DNA of 64,000 nucleotides, taken from contig NZ_SBKN01000007.1 in the NCBI RefSeq assembly GCF_004122105.1, positions 62,001-126,000 on the forward strand, written 5' to 3'. This DNA is from Flavobacterium stagni. Lineage in GTDB: Bacteria; Bacteroidota; Bacteroidia; Flavobacteriales; Flavobacteriaceae. The notes below the pieces were generated by a model. It saw nothing but the letters and a program-made list of their open reading frames with translations. It did not search any database and was not told the DNA's origin. Position 1 is the stretch's first letter. Each line of letters begins with the position of its first letter. Shown piece by piece: positions 1 through 8,788 of the stretch. A program made the position numbers and the translations under genes.

Positions 1-1060
1 CTCGTTCATCAGGGGATGTTCCGTAGCCGAGGTTGGCACCCCAAAAATTAAAACGGTTGTCGCCATAATAGCGGTAACTCAGGTTAAATGAGGGATACGG
101 TTTTTGATTCCATCGAAAAAAGGTGCGAAGGTTCAAGAATCCGTTGCCAATGTATTTGCTCATTCCGAGTATGCCCGAGTAACTTTCGTTGTTGGTCGAC
201 TTATTGTAGCGCATCCCAAGTTCGCTTTCCCAGCCACCTTTCCAGTTGATGTATCCGGAATAACTCAAACGGAGTTTCGGAAAAAAGTTTTCATTTCCAG
301 TCCCCACATTGAAATAGGAATAACTAAAGGGTAACATTCGCACATAGGCATCGAGTTCATATAGCGATCCCGAACTTTTGGTCTGACCATACGAAACACG
401 GTTGGCATAACTGTAGCGGCCAATCAAACTGAAGCCTGGGCGTTGACGGATATAACTTACACTGCTGTAATTCCAGGGTCCGACACCCGCACGATTGAAC
501 CCAGTGTAATTGTAAGCCACACTGAGGCGATCCGACTTGGATACTAATTTAAAAGCTAAAACTTGTGATTTTAGTCGTTCGTCATCAGGGTATTGCTTAC
601 TCAATTGTTCTAGATACGCTAAGGTTTTGGCATCATCACCTTGTAATTCGAGGTAGCGCACATTCAATTTTTCCAATTCTTTATCCTTTGGATGCAGTTG
701 CAAACCTTTACGAATTGTCGCACCCGCACAAGCCGTATCTTTTTGCTCCAAACACAATTGGGTTTTGTATAAAAACGCTTCTTTGTAGCGCGGATTTTTC
801 TCAGCCACATAGTTGAAATAATAGGCGGCACTGTCTTTTTGGTTTAAAAAACGGTGAATACGACCCAAGGCAATGTGGTAGTCCAAATAGTTGGGCGACA
901 ATTTTTTTCCTAAACGGGCCATTTCAAGGGCTTTCGTATAGTTTTTTTCTACGTTGATGGTTTGGTTGGTTGCGGTCAACAGACTATCAACATTGATTTT
1001 CTTTTGGGCAGCAACGCCAATAGCGCAGCTTATGAATACGAGTGTGATATATTTTTTCAT
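1..1060 (-). CDS. YaiO-like outer-membrane beta-barrel protein with N-terminal TPR-like region (3' end outside window)
   Basis: The reading frame starts at the ATG whose first base is 1060 and runs off the left window edge without a stop. It begins with a signal peptide (MKKYITLVFISCAIGVAAQ). Residues roughly 30-150 are helical and TPR-like, with patterns such as LDYHIALGRIHR and RYKEAFLYKTQLC. From about residue 165 the sequence turns into alternating strands rich in Tyr, Gly and Arg (SVSYIRQRPGFSLIGRYSYA), as in the YaiO family of outer-membrane barrels. The start overlaps the stop of the glycosyltransferase gene as ATGA, so translation is probably coupled. Together with the upstream GT2 and HEAT genes this suggests glycan synthesis and export across the outer membrane, which is inference. 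Confidence 0.8.
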   Translation of the reverse strand, partial: MKKYITLVFISCAIGVAAQKKINVDSLLTATNQTINVEKNYTKALEMARLGKKLSPNYLDYHIALGRIHRFLNQKDSAAYYFNYVAEKNPRYKEAFLYKTQLCLEQKDTACAGATIRKGLQLHPKDKELEKLNVRYLELQGDDAKTLAYLEQLSKQYPDDERLKSQVLAFKLVSKSDRLSVAYNYTGFNRAGVGPWNYSSVSYIRQRPGFSLIGRYSYANRVSYGQTKSSGSLYELDAYVRMLPFSYSYFNVGTGNENFFPKLRLSYSGYINWKGGWESELGMRYNKSTNNESYSGILGMSKYIGNGFLNLRTFFRWNQKPYPSFNLSYRYYGDNRFNFWGANLGYGTSPDER

Positions 1061-2487
1061 CGGGCAATACTTTCGTTAAATCCAGTTCGGGTCATTTCAC
1101 CCCATTTTTTCTCTTTTTTCATTAAAAAGAAATAATAACCTTTTAATGAGGCATACGTTGTGATCGGATGGTATAAGAAGGGTTCGAAAAATACCATCAA
1201 CAACAAAGTGAAAATATCCTTGATACTGGAATATTGTTTATAGGTGAGTTGGTCTAAATAAATGGAAATCAAGGTGACAAAGGTGTAAAACAGGTACACC
1301 GATGAGGTTACGATTAACAGGAATTGGGTATTCAAACCAAAAAAGAATAAATCCAACAATACAAAGACAATCCCAACTAATTCGAGAATCGGTACTAAGA
1401 ATTCACACAAAACGAAATAGGGAAGGGCCATCATCCCTGTGGTACCGTATTTGGGTCGGAACAACATTTTGCGGTGCATCCATAAATTTTGCGCTAATCC
1501 CCGTGCCCAGCGAACACGTTGACGCAGAAAGATTGTTTTGTCGGACGGACCTTCTGTCCAACACAAGGATTCAGGGATATAGATGATTTTGAATTTTTCT
1601 TTTTTCTCATGCATGTGTTCCCGCATACGCGTTACCAATTCCATGTCTTCTCCCAAAGAATCTTCGCGGTAACCGCCCACTTCAATCACGGTGTTTTTGT
1701 CAAACATGCCCAATGCTCCCGAAACCAAGAGTAAGCCATTCAAACGACTCCATGCCATGCGTCCGTATAGGAATGATCGGATGTATTCCAATTCTTGAAA
1801 ACGGGCAAAGAAGTTTTTGGGATAATGCGATTTGTACAGCATTCCTTCTTTAAACTCACAGGAATTGGAGATACGAATGGCAGCTCCACTCGCCAATACT
1901 TTGGTTTCACTTTCAATGAATGGTTTTACCAACATCGCTAAGGCATCTTTTCGTAAAATACAGTCTACGTCGGTACAAACAAAAAGGGAATGTTTGGCTG
2001 AATTGACGCCTACATTGACCGCATCGGCTTTGCTTTTGACATTTACTTTATCGACCACCAATAGCTTATTGTAAATCGGATTGGTCGACTTGTAATGACC
2101 GCGAACAACGGCCGCTTTGATGCGTTCTTGGTAAAAGAAATCTACTTTTACCAATTCAAATTCAGCAATTAATTTTTCAAGGGTATCGTCCGAACTGCCG
2201 TCGTTAACAATAACAACTTCAAATTTGGGATACTCTTGCGATAAGAGCGATTTCACGTTGGAGACAATCGTCTTTCCTTCGTTAAAAGCGGGGGCAATGA
2301 TGGAGACTCCGGCTGTATTGTTCGATTTGATTACGATATCTTTATTTAAAAACTTACTGGCCGCATAGTATTTCCGAATTTCAACAAAGGAAATAATGCC
2401 CAGGGCGAGATAAATAAGGATATAGAAGATCGAGTAAACCCCGAAGAAGCCTTCCATGCCTTGTACAATATTTTCAAGCGTTTTCAA
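1057..2487 (-). CDS. Processive family 2 glycosyltransferase, membrane-bound
   Basis: This 476-residue protein has an N-terminal membrane helix (about residues 15-36), a cytosolic GT-A domain and several C-terminal membrane helices (about 350-450). Motifs of processive GT2 enzymes such as NodC, PgaC and cellulose synthases are visible: VNDGSSDD at 95-101, TDVDC with the metal-binding DxD at 172-176, GEDMEL at 279-284 and the QxxRW motif in RQRVRW at 322-327. The enzyme should polymerise a sugar nucleotide-derived glycan and pass it through the inner membrane; the sugar is not predictable by eye. It is the middle gene of a minus-strand operon: the HEAT gene ends 82 bp upstream and the YaiO-like gene overlaps its stop codon. 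Confidence 0.9.
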   Translation of the reverse strand: MKTLENIVQGMEGFFGVYSIFYILIYLALGIISFVEIRKYYAASKFLNKDIVIKSNNTAGVSIIAPAFNEGKTIVSNVKSLLSQEYPKFEVVIVNDGSSDDTLEKLIAEFELVKVDFFYQERIKAAVVRGHYKSTNPIYNKLLVVDKVNVKSKADAVNVGVNSAKHSLFVCTDVDCILRKDALAMLVKPFIESETKVLASGAAIRISNSCEFKEGMLYKSHYPKNFFARFQELEYIRSFLYGRMAWSRLNGLLLVSGALGMFDKNTVIEVGGYREDSLGEDMELVTRMREHMHEKKEKFKIIYIPESLCWTEGPSDKTIFLRQRVRWARGLAQNLWMHRKMLFRPKYGTTGMMALPYFVLCEFLVPILELVGIVFVLLDLFFFGLNTQFLLIVTSSVYLFYTFVTLISIYLDQLTYKQYSSIKDIFTLLLMVFFEPFLYHPITTYASLKGYYFFLMKKEKKWGEMTRTGFNESIAR

Positions 2488-2517
2488 TGGTTTGGTTTTT
2501 GTGAGTTTGTTACTTAA

Positions 2518-2569
2518 TTCTAAAATCTAAATTCTAAAATCTAAATTCTAAAATTTAAAATCTAAATTC
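2518..2569. repeat. A/T-rich tandem word repeat
   Basis: Between the HEAT and GT2 genes the unit ttctaaaatctaaa is repeated about three and a half times with small variations. Similar degenerate words occur in other gaps of this window (about 8640-8710, 47030-47058, 62662-62704, 63071-63108). Confidence 0.8.
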
Positions 2570-3754
2570 TTAATTGATATAGGGGTTCGTGTGATGCAAG
2601 ACCATTTGTTGGATTAAGCGTTTTTCCTGGTCATCCTCTACACGGATATAATTCATAAAATTGCGGTCCATTTTACACAAGCAATTCACCCATTCAAATT
2701 TCAAATCTACCTCAGTTTCCAACTGTAGAATTTTAAGCGCAAAACTCAAGTTGGTTGTGTTGGCCGTATTTTGCAAGGCTTTCACTAAGGCAATTTTAAT
2801 GCGAAGGTTGGTCTCTGTTTGGTAACATTCCATCAACAAGTCGTTTGCTTCTACAATACGTAATTTGCGCACGGCGTTGATGATTTCTTTTTGAACGGTA
2901 GGATTGCGGTGGGTAAATAATTTTCGGAGTTGGTCATACGATGGATGGGTATTGTAGCGCACCAACATTTTGATCGCTATCAACACAATCGAGTCGTTGG
3001 AACTGCGCAACCAGCGGTGAATGTTGGTGGGTAATTCGTATCCTTTTTGGTATATAATATCCAAAATCTTTAATTCGTCCGCTCTTGAAATCGAGTAGCA
3101 GTATTCATCCAACATGTCAAAGTTTTCATCCGATAACGAAATCATGGCCAATAATGCATTAGCGCGTAATTTCGGATTGGGTGAGTGCAGATAGGGACGA
3201 ATTAGTTCACATTTTTCTTTATAATCTAAAATTTGATAGAAGCTAAATCCTTCTGATTTATTTTCAACATTCGACCCTTTAATTAATTGATCCGTATAGA
3301 CATCAAATCGGAACGTCTTGAACATGAAAATGATTTTATCCGTGTCCAAATACTGGATGTTTTGCTTGATGTGCACTAGTTTTTTTAATACAAATAATAG
3401 AATACTGTCGTTGCCTTTGACTACTGTGGATTGGAACTTTTCAATTTCAATGCGCATTTCTGCTTCAGAATAATCAGAAAAAACCATTGTAGTTAGGAAA
3501 GCATCTATCGCATCTTCCAATTCACCCTTTCTACGGTCGATACGATCCAACGAAAATCTTCGGTAGACGATAACTAATAATAGAGTTGAGGTAAAAAGTA
3601 AAATCACTGGGAGAAAGAAAAATTTTAAGAATAAATAAATATCATGCGCTCCAACTAAGTTGGTTAGCGATCCCGATCCGCGAGTTGATAAAGATAGTGG
3701 TGCCGAAAACACCGCAGAAAAATCCGCAAGGATTCCTTGTGTAATTGTATTCAT
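2570..3754 (-). CDS. HEAT-repeat membrane-anchored protein
   Basis: The 394-residue protein has one clear membrane helix near residues 41-64 (FFLPVILLFTSTLLLVIVY) followed by a long helical cytosolic part. Residues about 180-390 contain repeated helix pairs of HEAT type, for example LRANALLAMISLSDENF, IVLIAIKMLVRYN and IKIALVKALQNT. HEAT repeats are protein-binding scaffolds; no catalytic motif is visible. It is the first gene of the minus-strand operon with the GT2 and YaiO-like genes, so a role as an assembly or regulatory partner of the synthase is plausible but inferred. It starts opposite glmM, separated by a 340 bp divergent promoter region. Confidence 0.75.
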   Translation of the reverse strand: MNTITQGILADFSAVFSAPLSLSTRGSGSLTNLVGAHDIYLFLKFFFLPVILLFTSTLLLVIVYRRFSLDRIDRRKGELEDAIDAFLTTMVFSDYSEAEMRIEIEKFQSTVVKGNDSILLFVLKKLVHIKQNIQYLDTDKIIFMFKTFRFDVYTDQLIKGSNVENKSEGFSFYQILDYKEKCELIRPYLHSPNPKLRANALLAMISLSDENFDMLDEYCYSISRADELKILDIIYQKGYELPTNIHRWLRSSNDSIVLIAIKMLVRYNTHPSYDQLRKLFTHRNPTVQKEIINAVRKLRIVEANDLLMECYQTETNLRIKIALVKALQNTANTTNLSFALKILQLETEVDLKFEWVNCLCKMDRNFMNYIRVEDDQEKRLIQQMVLHHTNPYIN

Positions 3755-4094
3755 GTCGTAGGTTAAAGATTTGGAGTTTGATTTTAAGGGGGGGCGGAGG
3801 TAGCGTAATTTTAGGTCATAATTCTTGTTTTTTAGTTTTGGTTGATGTGTTAAAATTAAGATAGCAATTTTTAAATTCTTGCATATTTTATCGATTAACT
3901 GCTAATTTTTCAAAACCTTGTAAGGTATTTTCTATTTTTTAACAAAAAGTCTGTAATTTTTCTTACGGTGATTTTTAACATATACGAGACAAAAAAAGGT
4001 ATGGTTTTAACTTTTTTAATTTTTTTTTAACAGCATCCTCCTTTTTTTTGAGAACCGCTATCTTTGTCACTTACGAATGTAAATGCAATAACAC
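3755..4094. other. Divergent intergenic region between HEAT operon and glmM
   Basis: No gene is visible in these 340 bases. The stretch is very A/T-rich with homopolymeric T and A runs (for example around 4011-4050) and one G run at 3788-3794. It must hold the promoters of both divergent units. The only clear element is the TATCTTTG box near glmM, listed separately. Confidence 0.6.
4059..4066 (+). promoter_or_regulatory. Bacteroidota -7 promoter box for glmM
   Basis: TATCTTTG matches the TAnnTTTG -7 consensus of Bacteroidota sigma factor promoters exactly and lies 28 bases before the glmM ATG. No good TTTG -33 box at normal spacing is seen. Confidence 0.6.
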
Positions 4095-5483
4095 ATGACC
4101 CTAATTAAATCCATCTCCGGAATCCGTGGAACCATTGGCGGAAAAGTGGGTGACAATCTCACGCCAGTCGATGCCGTAAAGTTTGCTTCTGCCTACGGAA
4201 CTTTTCTCAAACAACAAATTCAAAAAGATAAACTCAAAGTAGTGATCGGTCGCGATGCTCGAATCTCGGGTCCGATGATTCACAACTTAGTCGTGAATAC
4301 CCTAATTGGTTTGGGGATTGATGTGATCGATCTCGGACTCTCGACAACACCTACTGTGGAAGTGGCTGTTCCCCTTGAGCAAGCCGATGGCGGTATCATT
4401 TTGACGGCTTCACACAATCCTAAACAATGGAATGCGTTGAAGTTATTGAATGCCAAAGGCGAATTTTTAAGCGGTGCTGATGGTGCCAAAATCTTAGAAA
4501 TTGCTGAAGCCGAAGCCTTTGATTTTTCAGAAGTGGATGATTTGGGCGAAATCACCGTGAATGATGCCTATATGGATATTCATATTGATGAAGTATTGGA
4601 ATTGCCTTTGGTGGATGCGGATGCCGTGGCCCAGCGCAAATTCAAAGTAGTGGTGGATGGTGTGAATTCTTCGGGCGGTATTATCATTCCGAAGTTGTTG
4701 GAACAAATGGGTGTTGAGGTCGTCAAATTATACTGTACCCCCGATGGCCATTTCCCGCACAATCCCGAACCGTTGAAAGAACATTTGGGCGACATTTGTA
4801 AGTTGGTTGTAGAAGAACAAGCCGATTTTGGAATCGTAGTTGACCCGGATGTTGACCGTTTGGCCTTTATTTCCAATGACGGTGAAATGTTTGGTGAAGA
4901 ATATACTTTAGTAGCCGTAGCTGATTATGTATTGAGTAAAACCCCTGGCAATACGGTGTCCAATATGAGTTCGTCACGTGCTTTGCGCGACATTACCGTA
5001 AAACACAACGGATCGTATGAAGCCAGTGCGGTAGGAGAAGTGAATGTGGTAGAGAAGATGAAAGCAACCAACGCTATCATCGGTGGTGAAGGAAACGGCG
5101 GTATCATTTATCCCGAATTGCACTACGGACGCGATTCACTTGTAGGCGTGGCCTTATTTCTGACGCATTTGGCAGGGATGGATTGTACGGTTGCCGAATT
5201 GCGAGCGAGTTATCCGCAGTATTTTATGAGTAAGAATAAAATCGAATTGACACCTCAAATCGATGTGGATGGTGTGATGGCCACGATTGCTAAACAATAC
5301 GCCGCTGAGAACATATCGACGATTGATGGGGTGAAGATTGATTTCCCCACCGAATGGGTGCATTTGCGTAAATCCAATACCGAGCCGATCATTCGTATTT
5401 ATACCGAAGCACCTTCACAAGCGGAAGCCGATGCCTTGGCTGTGCGTTTTGTCAACGAATTAAAAACTGTTGCTGGAATATAA
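4095..5483 (+). CDS. glmM: Phosphoglucosamine mutase
   Basis: The 462-residue protein belongs to the alpha-D-phosphohexomutase family and should convert glucosamine-6-phosphate to glucosamine-1-phosphate for UDP-GlcNAc synthesis in the cytosol. Family landmarks are present: the phosphoserine loop TASHNPKQWN with the active serine at 106, the magnesium loop DPDVDRLAF near 249-257, the sugar-specificity loop GGEGNGG near 330, and the phosphate-binding loop RKSNTEPI near 428. Length and motif order fit. GlmM and phosphomannomutase are close relatives; the GEGNGG loop fits GlmM-like enzymes of Bacteroidota. It is a monocistronic unit with its own -7 box and a strong terminator. Confidence 0.88.
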   Translation: MTLIKSISGIRGTIGGKVGDNLTPVDAVKFASAYGTFLKQQIQKDKLKVVIGRDARISGPMIHNLVVNTLIGLGIDVIDLGLSTTPTVEVAVPLEQADGGIILTASHNPKQWNALKLLNAKGEFLSGADGAKILEIAEAEAFDFSEVDDLGEITVNDAYMDIHIDEVLELPLVDADAVAQRKFKVVVDGVNSSGGIIIPKLLEQMGVEVVKLYCTPDGHFPHNPEPLKEHLGDICKLVVEEQADFGIVVDPDVDRLAFISNDGEMFGEEYTLVAVADYVLSKTPGNTVSNMSSSRALRDITVKHNGSYEASAVGEVNVVEKMKATNAIIGGEGNGGIIYPELHYGRDSLVGVALFLTHLAGMDCTVAELRASYPQYFMSKNKIELTPQIDVDGVMATIAKQYAAENISTIDGVKIDFPTEWVHLRKSNTEPIIRIYTEAPSQAEADALAVRFVNELKTVAGI

Positions 5484-5501
5484 GCAGCAGACTATAGTAC
5501 T

Positions 5502-5536
5502 AAAAAAGCCACTTCATACGGAGTGGCTTTTTTTAT
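5502..5536 (+). terminator. Intrinsic terminator after glmM, shared with the convergent DUF2809 gene
   Basis: The stem aaaagccact / agtggctttt encloses an 8-base loop and is followed by a T run; an A run on the other side makes it work in both directions. Its loop and right arm hold the last codons of the convergent DUF2809 gene. Confidence 0.85.
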
Positions 5537-5894
5537 TTCTGTAGTTTTCAATGGGGAAAATCAAAAGGAATCCGGCGACATAACAACCGATGTCTTCCCA
5601 AGCAAACGAAGCTCCCAAAACCGTGTGTGCGATTTTATTTTTTTCTAAGCCTAAAAGAGAAATGCAATTGATGTACTGCAAATATTCAATGAGAAAAGCA
5701 AAAAGTAGGGTAGCGGTAGCCACTACAGCTGTAGGCAAGGGCAAAAAACTTTTGACAAAATAATAAATCAATAGGATTACCAAGACATCGCCTAAATAGG
5801 GACGAATGAAAGCATCTCGCACCCACAGTGCAATAGCGGTTTCCGTGAGAAACAACAAAATAAAAATGAGAAATGCGGAGCGGTTGAATTGCAT
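5514..5894 (-). CDS. DUF2809 family small integral membrane protein
   Basis: With the start at the ATG at 5892-5894 (MQFNRSAFL) this is a 126-residue protein with about four membrane helices. The spaced motifs IALWVRDAFIRPYLGD, EYLQ and the C-terminal WEDIGCYVAG match the DUF2809 pattern as I know it. Function of the family is unknown. A longer reading frame would add a short polar N-terminus (MRVWKNDYFYP) and is less likely. The stop codon lies inside the bidirectional terminator shared with glmM. The S41 peptidase gene starts divergently about 100 bases upstream. Confidence 0.75.
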   Translation of the reverse strand: MQFNRSAFLIFILLFLTETAIALWVRDAFIRPYLGDVLVILLIYYFVKSFLPLPTAVVATATLLFAFLIEYLQYINCISLLGLEKNKIAHTVLGASFAWEDIGCYVAGFLLIFPIENYRNKKSHSV

Positions 5895-5993
5895 GGGATA
5901 AAAGTAGTCATTTTTCCAAACGCGCAAGAGTTTGTTAAATCGTTTTGAACCATTGCAGTGAAATGCGTATCATTGCCAAAACTTAAAAACACA

Positions 5994-7586
5994 ATGACCC
6001 GTACACTCCGATTCCTATTCCTCATCAGTCTTGTTTTCATTACCGCTTGTACTTCGGTTGAAAAATACAATACCCAACTGGCTGCGCCTATTCCAGTAGT
6101 TAAATTACACAAGGATATCGATTACATACAGCACAAATTGAATCGGTTGTATCCGCATTTGGATGGCTATCTTTCGAAAGCACAGCTCAAGGCTAAATTT
6201 GATAGTATTCGGCAAGTAGTCAACCGACCCATGACAACCAAGGAGTTTTATTTTGTCATCGCACCTGTGATTGCCTCGGTGCGTCAAGGGCACATGAGTA
6301 CGGGTTTGCCCCAACCTTTGTTGACCAAAGCCCAACGTAAACATTTAAAGCAAATGGGCGAGGGACCGCTCTCGCAATTCACATCGGAATGGTTGGACCA
6401 AAAAATGATTGTATTGAAAAACAAGTCGGATCGAAAATACCTCAAACCCGGTGCGGAGATTGTTTCGATCAATGGGATTACACCCCAGCAATTGTATGCG
6501 CAATACCGACCGGTGTTAACCTCTGATGGGTTTAATGAAACCTATATCCGTAAAGGGTTTGGCAGAAGATTGCCTGCTTATTTTACAGGTGAATTGGGCG
6601 TGCAAGACAGTTTGCTATATGTGTTTAAACAAAAAGATTCTACCTATACCGAATGGATTAAACGCAAAATCAAAGAGAAGAAAGTAACGCCACCAAAAAT
6701 AGTAAAAGGTGAGGTGAAGGATACCGTGAAACCCAAGACGGAAGCCGTTGCCAAGGTGAAGAAAGAACGCGAACTTACCCGTAAAGAGAAGCGTATTTTT
6801 GGCTATGACCCCACGACCAAGGAGTGTGCGGTGAGTTTGAAACGCTCCGAGTTGGATTCTACTTTGTATGTGCTTCGCGTCAAAAACTTTTCTTCCAGCA
6901 AATACCGCAAAGCGTATACGCTACTCTTTGACTCGATTCAACACATGGGATTAAAAACACTTGTGCTTGACTTACGAGACAATCCGGGAGGTCGTGTCGC
7001 CGATGCCGTGAATTTATACCGTCATTTTACCGACCAACCCTTTACGATGTTGCAACCCTCGGAAGTGACGTCCAAAACCAGTTTATGGAAGATTGGTGTT
7101 TTGGATAATATTTCCCCAATAGGGTATCCTTTTTTCTTTATTGGGTATCCCGTTTACATGACGTTTAGTTATTTCCGAACCACCAAGCGCCCCGAAGGTG
7201 GCTACCAATACAAATTGGTAGGAAGTCGCCCTGTGGATCCTGCACCCAATGCCTATACCGAAAAATTGTATGTATTAATTAACGGTGGTAGTTTTTCAGC
7301 GGCTTGTATCGAATCGGTGGCCTTAAAACAACGTCCCAATACCTATTTTGTGGGCGAAGAAACGGGAGGCGCTTATAACGGAACTGTGGCCGGTATCATG
7401 CCCATCGTGCGCTTGCCCCATTCTAAAATCAGTGTGCGCCTCGGACTCATGCACGTGCAGCCCGTCGCGCAAACGGACAAAGAGGGACGTGGTATTTTCC
7501 CCGATACCGAAATCATCCCTTCCACCGAAGACCGCGTAAAAGCGAGAGACCCGGAGATGGAGTATGTAGTCAAGTTGCGTAGGTAG
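5994..7586 (+). CDS. S41 family (C-terminal processing-like) peptidase, lipoprotein
   Basis: The start at 5994 gives a lipoprotein signal peptide (MTRTLRFLFLISLVFITAC) and a protein of 530 residues; the earlier in-frame ATG would put eleven polar residues before it. The tail-specific protease domain shows VLDLRDNPGG and the catalytic-serine region NGGSFSAACIES. A PDZ-like part precedes it (GAEIVSINGITPQQLYAQY). Between the PDZ-like and protease parts is a lysine-rich, low-complexity insert of about 60 residues (around 215-275). The protein should be anchored in a membrane facing the periplasm or outside and cleave peptides; its substrate is unknown. Confidence 0.88.
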   Translation: MTRTLRFLFLISLVFITACTSVEKYNTQLAAPIPVVKLHKDIDYIQHKLNRLYPHLDGYLSKAQLKAKFDSIRQVVNRPMTTKEFYFVIAPVIASVRQGHMSTGLPQPLLTKAQRKHLKQMGEGPLSQFTSEWLDQKMIVLKNKSDRKYLKPGAEIVSINGITPQQLYAQYRPVLTSDGFNETYIRKGFGRRLPAYFTGELGVQDSLLYVFKQKDSTYTEWIKRKIKEKKVTPPKIVKGEVKDTVKPKTEAVAKVKKERELTRKEKRIFGYDPTTKECAVSLKRSELDSTLYVLRVKNFSSSKYRKAYTLLFDSIQHMGLKTLVLDLRDNPGGRVADAVNLYRHFTDQPFTMLQPSEVTSKTSLWKIGVLDNISPIGYPFFFIGYPVYMTFSYFRTTKRPEGGYQYKLVGSRPVDPAPNAYTEKLYVLINGGSFSAACIESVALKQRPNTYFVGEETGGAYNGTVAGIMPIVRLPHSKISVRLGLMHVQPVAQTDKEGRGIFPDTEIIPSTEDRVKARDPEMEYVVKLRR

Positions 7587-7726
7587 AGGTTGGATTGGTT
7601 TCAAGTTGGAGCCGTGAGCGCTGATGTTTATTATTACAAAGAAGCTCAGTAAGATTAACCGCAAAGAGTCAAAGTATTCGCAAAGTTCGCTAAGTTTTTA
7701 AGGGATATCAACGGATAACTTATTTA

Positions 7727-8110
7727 GGAACACAAAGTTTCACAAGGTTGAGCACAGCGTTTCACAAGGTTGGATTTCATAAAGCTGTAACTATGAACAC
7801 TATGTCACTATGTGGTTGATTTAATTTTAACCTCATTGTTTTAGTCACAGTCGCAGTTTTCAGTGGGTTTGGGTTGAAATATTGTATTTAAATCAAGTAT
7901 GTTACCTACTGCATGGGATTTCTCCTTACGTCGAAATGACAACAGGGCGGGGTATTTTTTTTTAGCTAGCTAAAAACTTTTATGCACAATCTTGTCATTT
8001 CGACGTAAGGAGAAATCCCATCCCAATTTTCACGCAAAGAGGTTTCAGGTTTATCTCGAAATTTCGGAATCAGGTTGGATTCTAGTACATACACGTCAGG
8101 TAATACTCAG
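7727..8110. repeat. Copy A of a ~380 bp composite intergenic repeat
   Basis: This stretch aligns collinearly with 9765-10150. Shared blocks include the cacaaggttg words, ctatgtcacta, cagtcgcagttttcagtgg, the 29 bp inverted-repeat element and gcaaagaggtttca. Both copies lead into an octamer ctcag array. There is no reading frame of note, so it looks like a non-coding, possibly non-autonomous mobile sequence. Confidence 0.85.
7914..8020. repeat. 29 bp perfect inverted repeat (MITE/REP-like hairpin), copy A
   Basis: The left arm 7914-7942 and right arm 7992-8020 are exact reverse complements over 29 bases (arm begins tgggatttctccttacg). The 49-base spacer contains the small palindrome ttagctagctaa. 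The same element occurs at 9957-10062, and one arm occurs at 32281-32309. Confidence 0.92.
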
Positions 8111-8206
8111 AAGCTCAGAATCTCAGAAGCTCAGCGGCTCAGAATCTCAGAAGCTCAGCGGCTCAGAATCTCAAAATCTCAGATGCTCAGCTTCTTAGCA
8201 GCTCAA
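8105..8206. repeat. Octamer tandem array (ctcag family), locus 1
   Basis: About twelve 8-base units such as aagctcag, aatctcag and cggctcag follow each other. The array ends just before the stop codon of the VOC gene. Five further loci of the same family are listed. Confidence 0.9.
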
Positions 8207-8209
8207 TAA

Positions 8210-8635
8210 TTACTCATCAAAATTCACCATCCAATGTACCCCAAACGCATCGATGCACATCCCGAAGTAAGCGCCCCAGAAGGTTTTGGTCATGGCCATG
8301 ATTACGGTACCGCCTTCTGCGAGTCCGGTGAATAGGCGATCGGCTTCTTCTTGACTTTCAGTGTTGATGGAGATTTGAACATTATCCCCCATTTTTGCGG
8401 GTCCGCTCTGACTCGTACTATCGCTGCCCATTAATACCGTTTCAGCACTGATAGGGAGGGTAACATGCATGACACGGTTGCCTTCTTCTTCCGATAGAGG
8501 ATCGCATCCTTCGGCTGGGGGCATGTCTTTAAATTTACCCATATAAGGGAATTCACCACCAAATACTTTTTGGTAATGTAAAAAGGCCGCTTCACACGTG
8601 CCGTTGAAAATGAGGTAGGGGTTTACGGTAGGCAT
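8210..8635 (-). CDS. VOC superfamily (PhnB / glyoxalase-like) protein
   Basis: The 141-residue protein starts MPTVNPYLIFNGTCEAAFLHY and shows the typical PhnB-like layout: YQKVFGGEF, then NRVMHVTLPI and a C-terminal GMCIDAFGVHWMVNF. These are the paired beta-alpha-beta-beta-beta modules of the vicinal oxygen chelate fold. Substrate and reaction cannot be told from sequence; many such proteins in this size class have no known activity. It lies between two repeat-rich gaps and is transcribed toward the octamer array. Confidence 0.85.
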   Translation of the reverse strand: MPTVNPYLIFNGTCEAAFLHYQKVFGGEFPYMGKFKDMPPAEGCDPLSEEEGNRVMHVTLPISAETVLMGSDSTSQSGPAKMGDNVQISINTESQEEADRLFTGLAEGGTVIMAMTKTFWGAYFGMCIDAFGVHWMVNFDE

Positions 8636-8756
8636 CTTTAGTAAATTATGAATTATGAATTATAAATTTTAAATTAATTGTGGGTTTAAAAGTTTAAAGG
8701 TTTAAAAGTGTAGCGGGATAGTGTATCATATCGACACATTTGCTCATTAATAGGTT

Positions 8757-8788
8757 TCAAGCTCAGCAGCTTAGTGGCTCAGGAGCTC
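8757..8788. repeat. Octamer repeat (ctcag family), locus 2
   Basis: Four units (aagctcag, cagcttag, tggctcag, gagctcaa). The stop codon and last two serine codons of the SRPBCC gene lie inside this repeat. Confidence 0.75.

Larger units (their letters stand above)
7587..8209. other. Gene-free intergenic region filled with repeats
   Basis: This 623-base gap has no convincing gene. It holds copy A of the ~380 bp intergenic repeat (7727-8110), including the 29 bp inverted repeat, and ends in an octamer repeat array (8105-8206). A reading frame on the plus strand near the end is only a translation of these repeats. Confidence 0.85.

Noticed and set aside
7992..8198. Plus-strand reading frame of 68 codons
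   Set aside because: It is only a translation of the inverted-repeat arm and the octamer array, with a repetitive SESQKLSG product.
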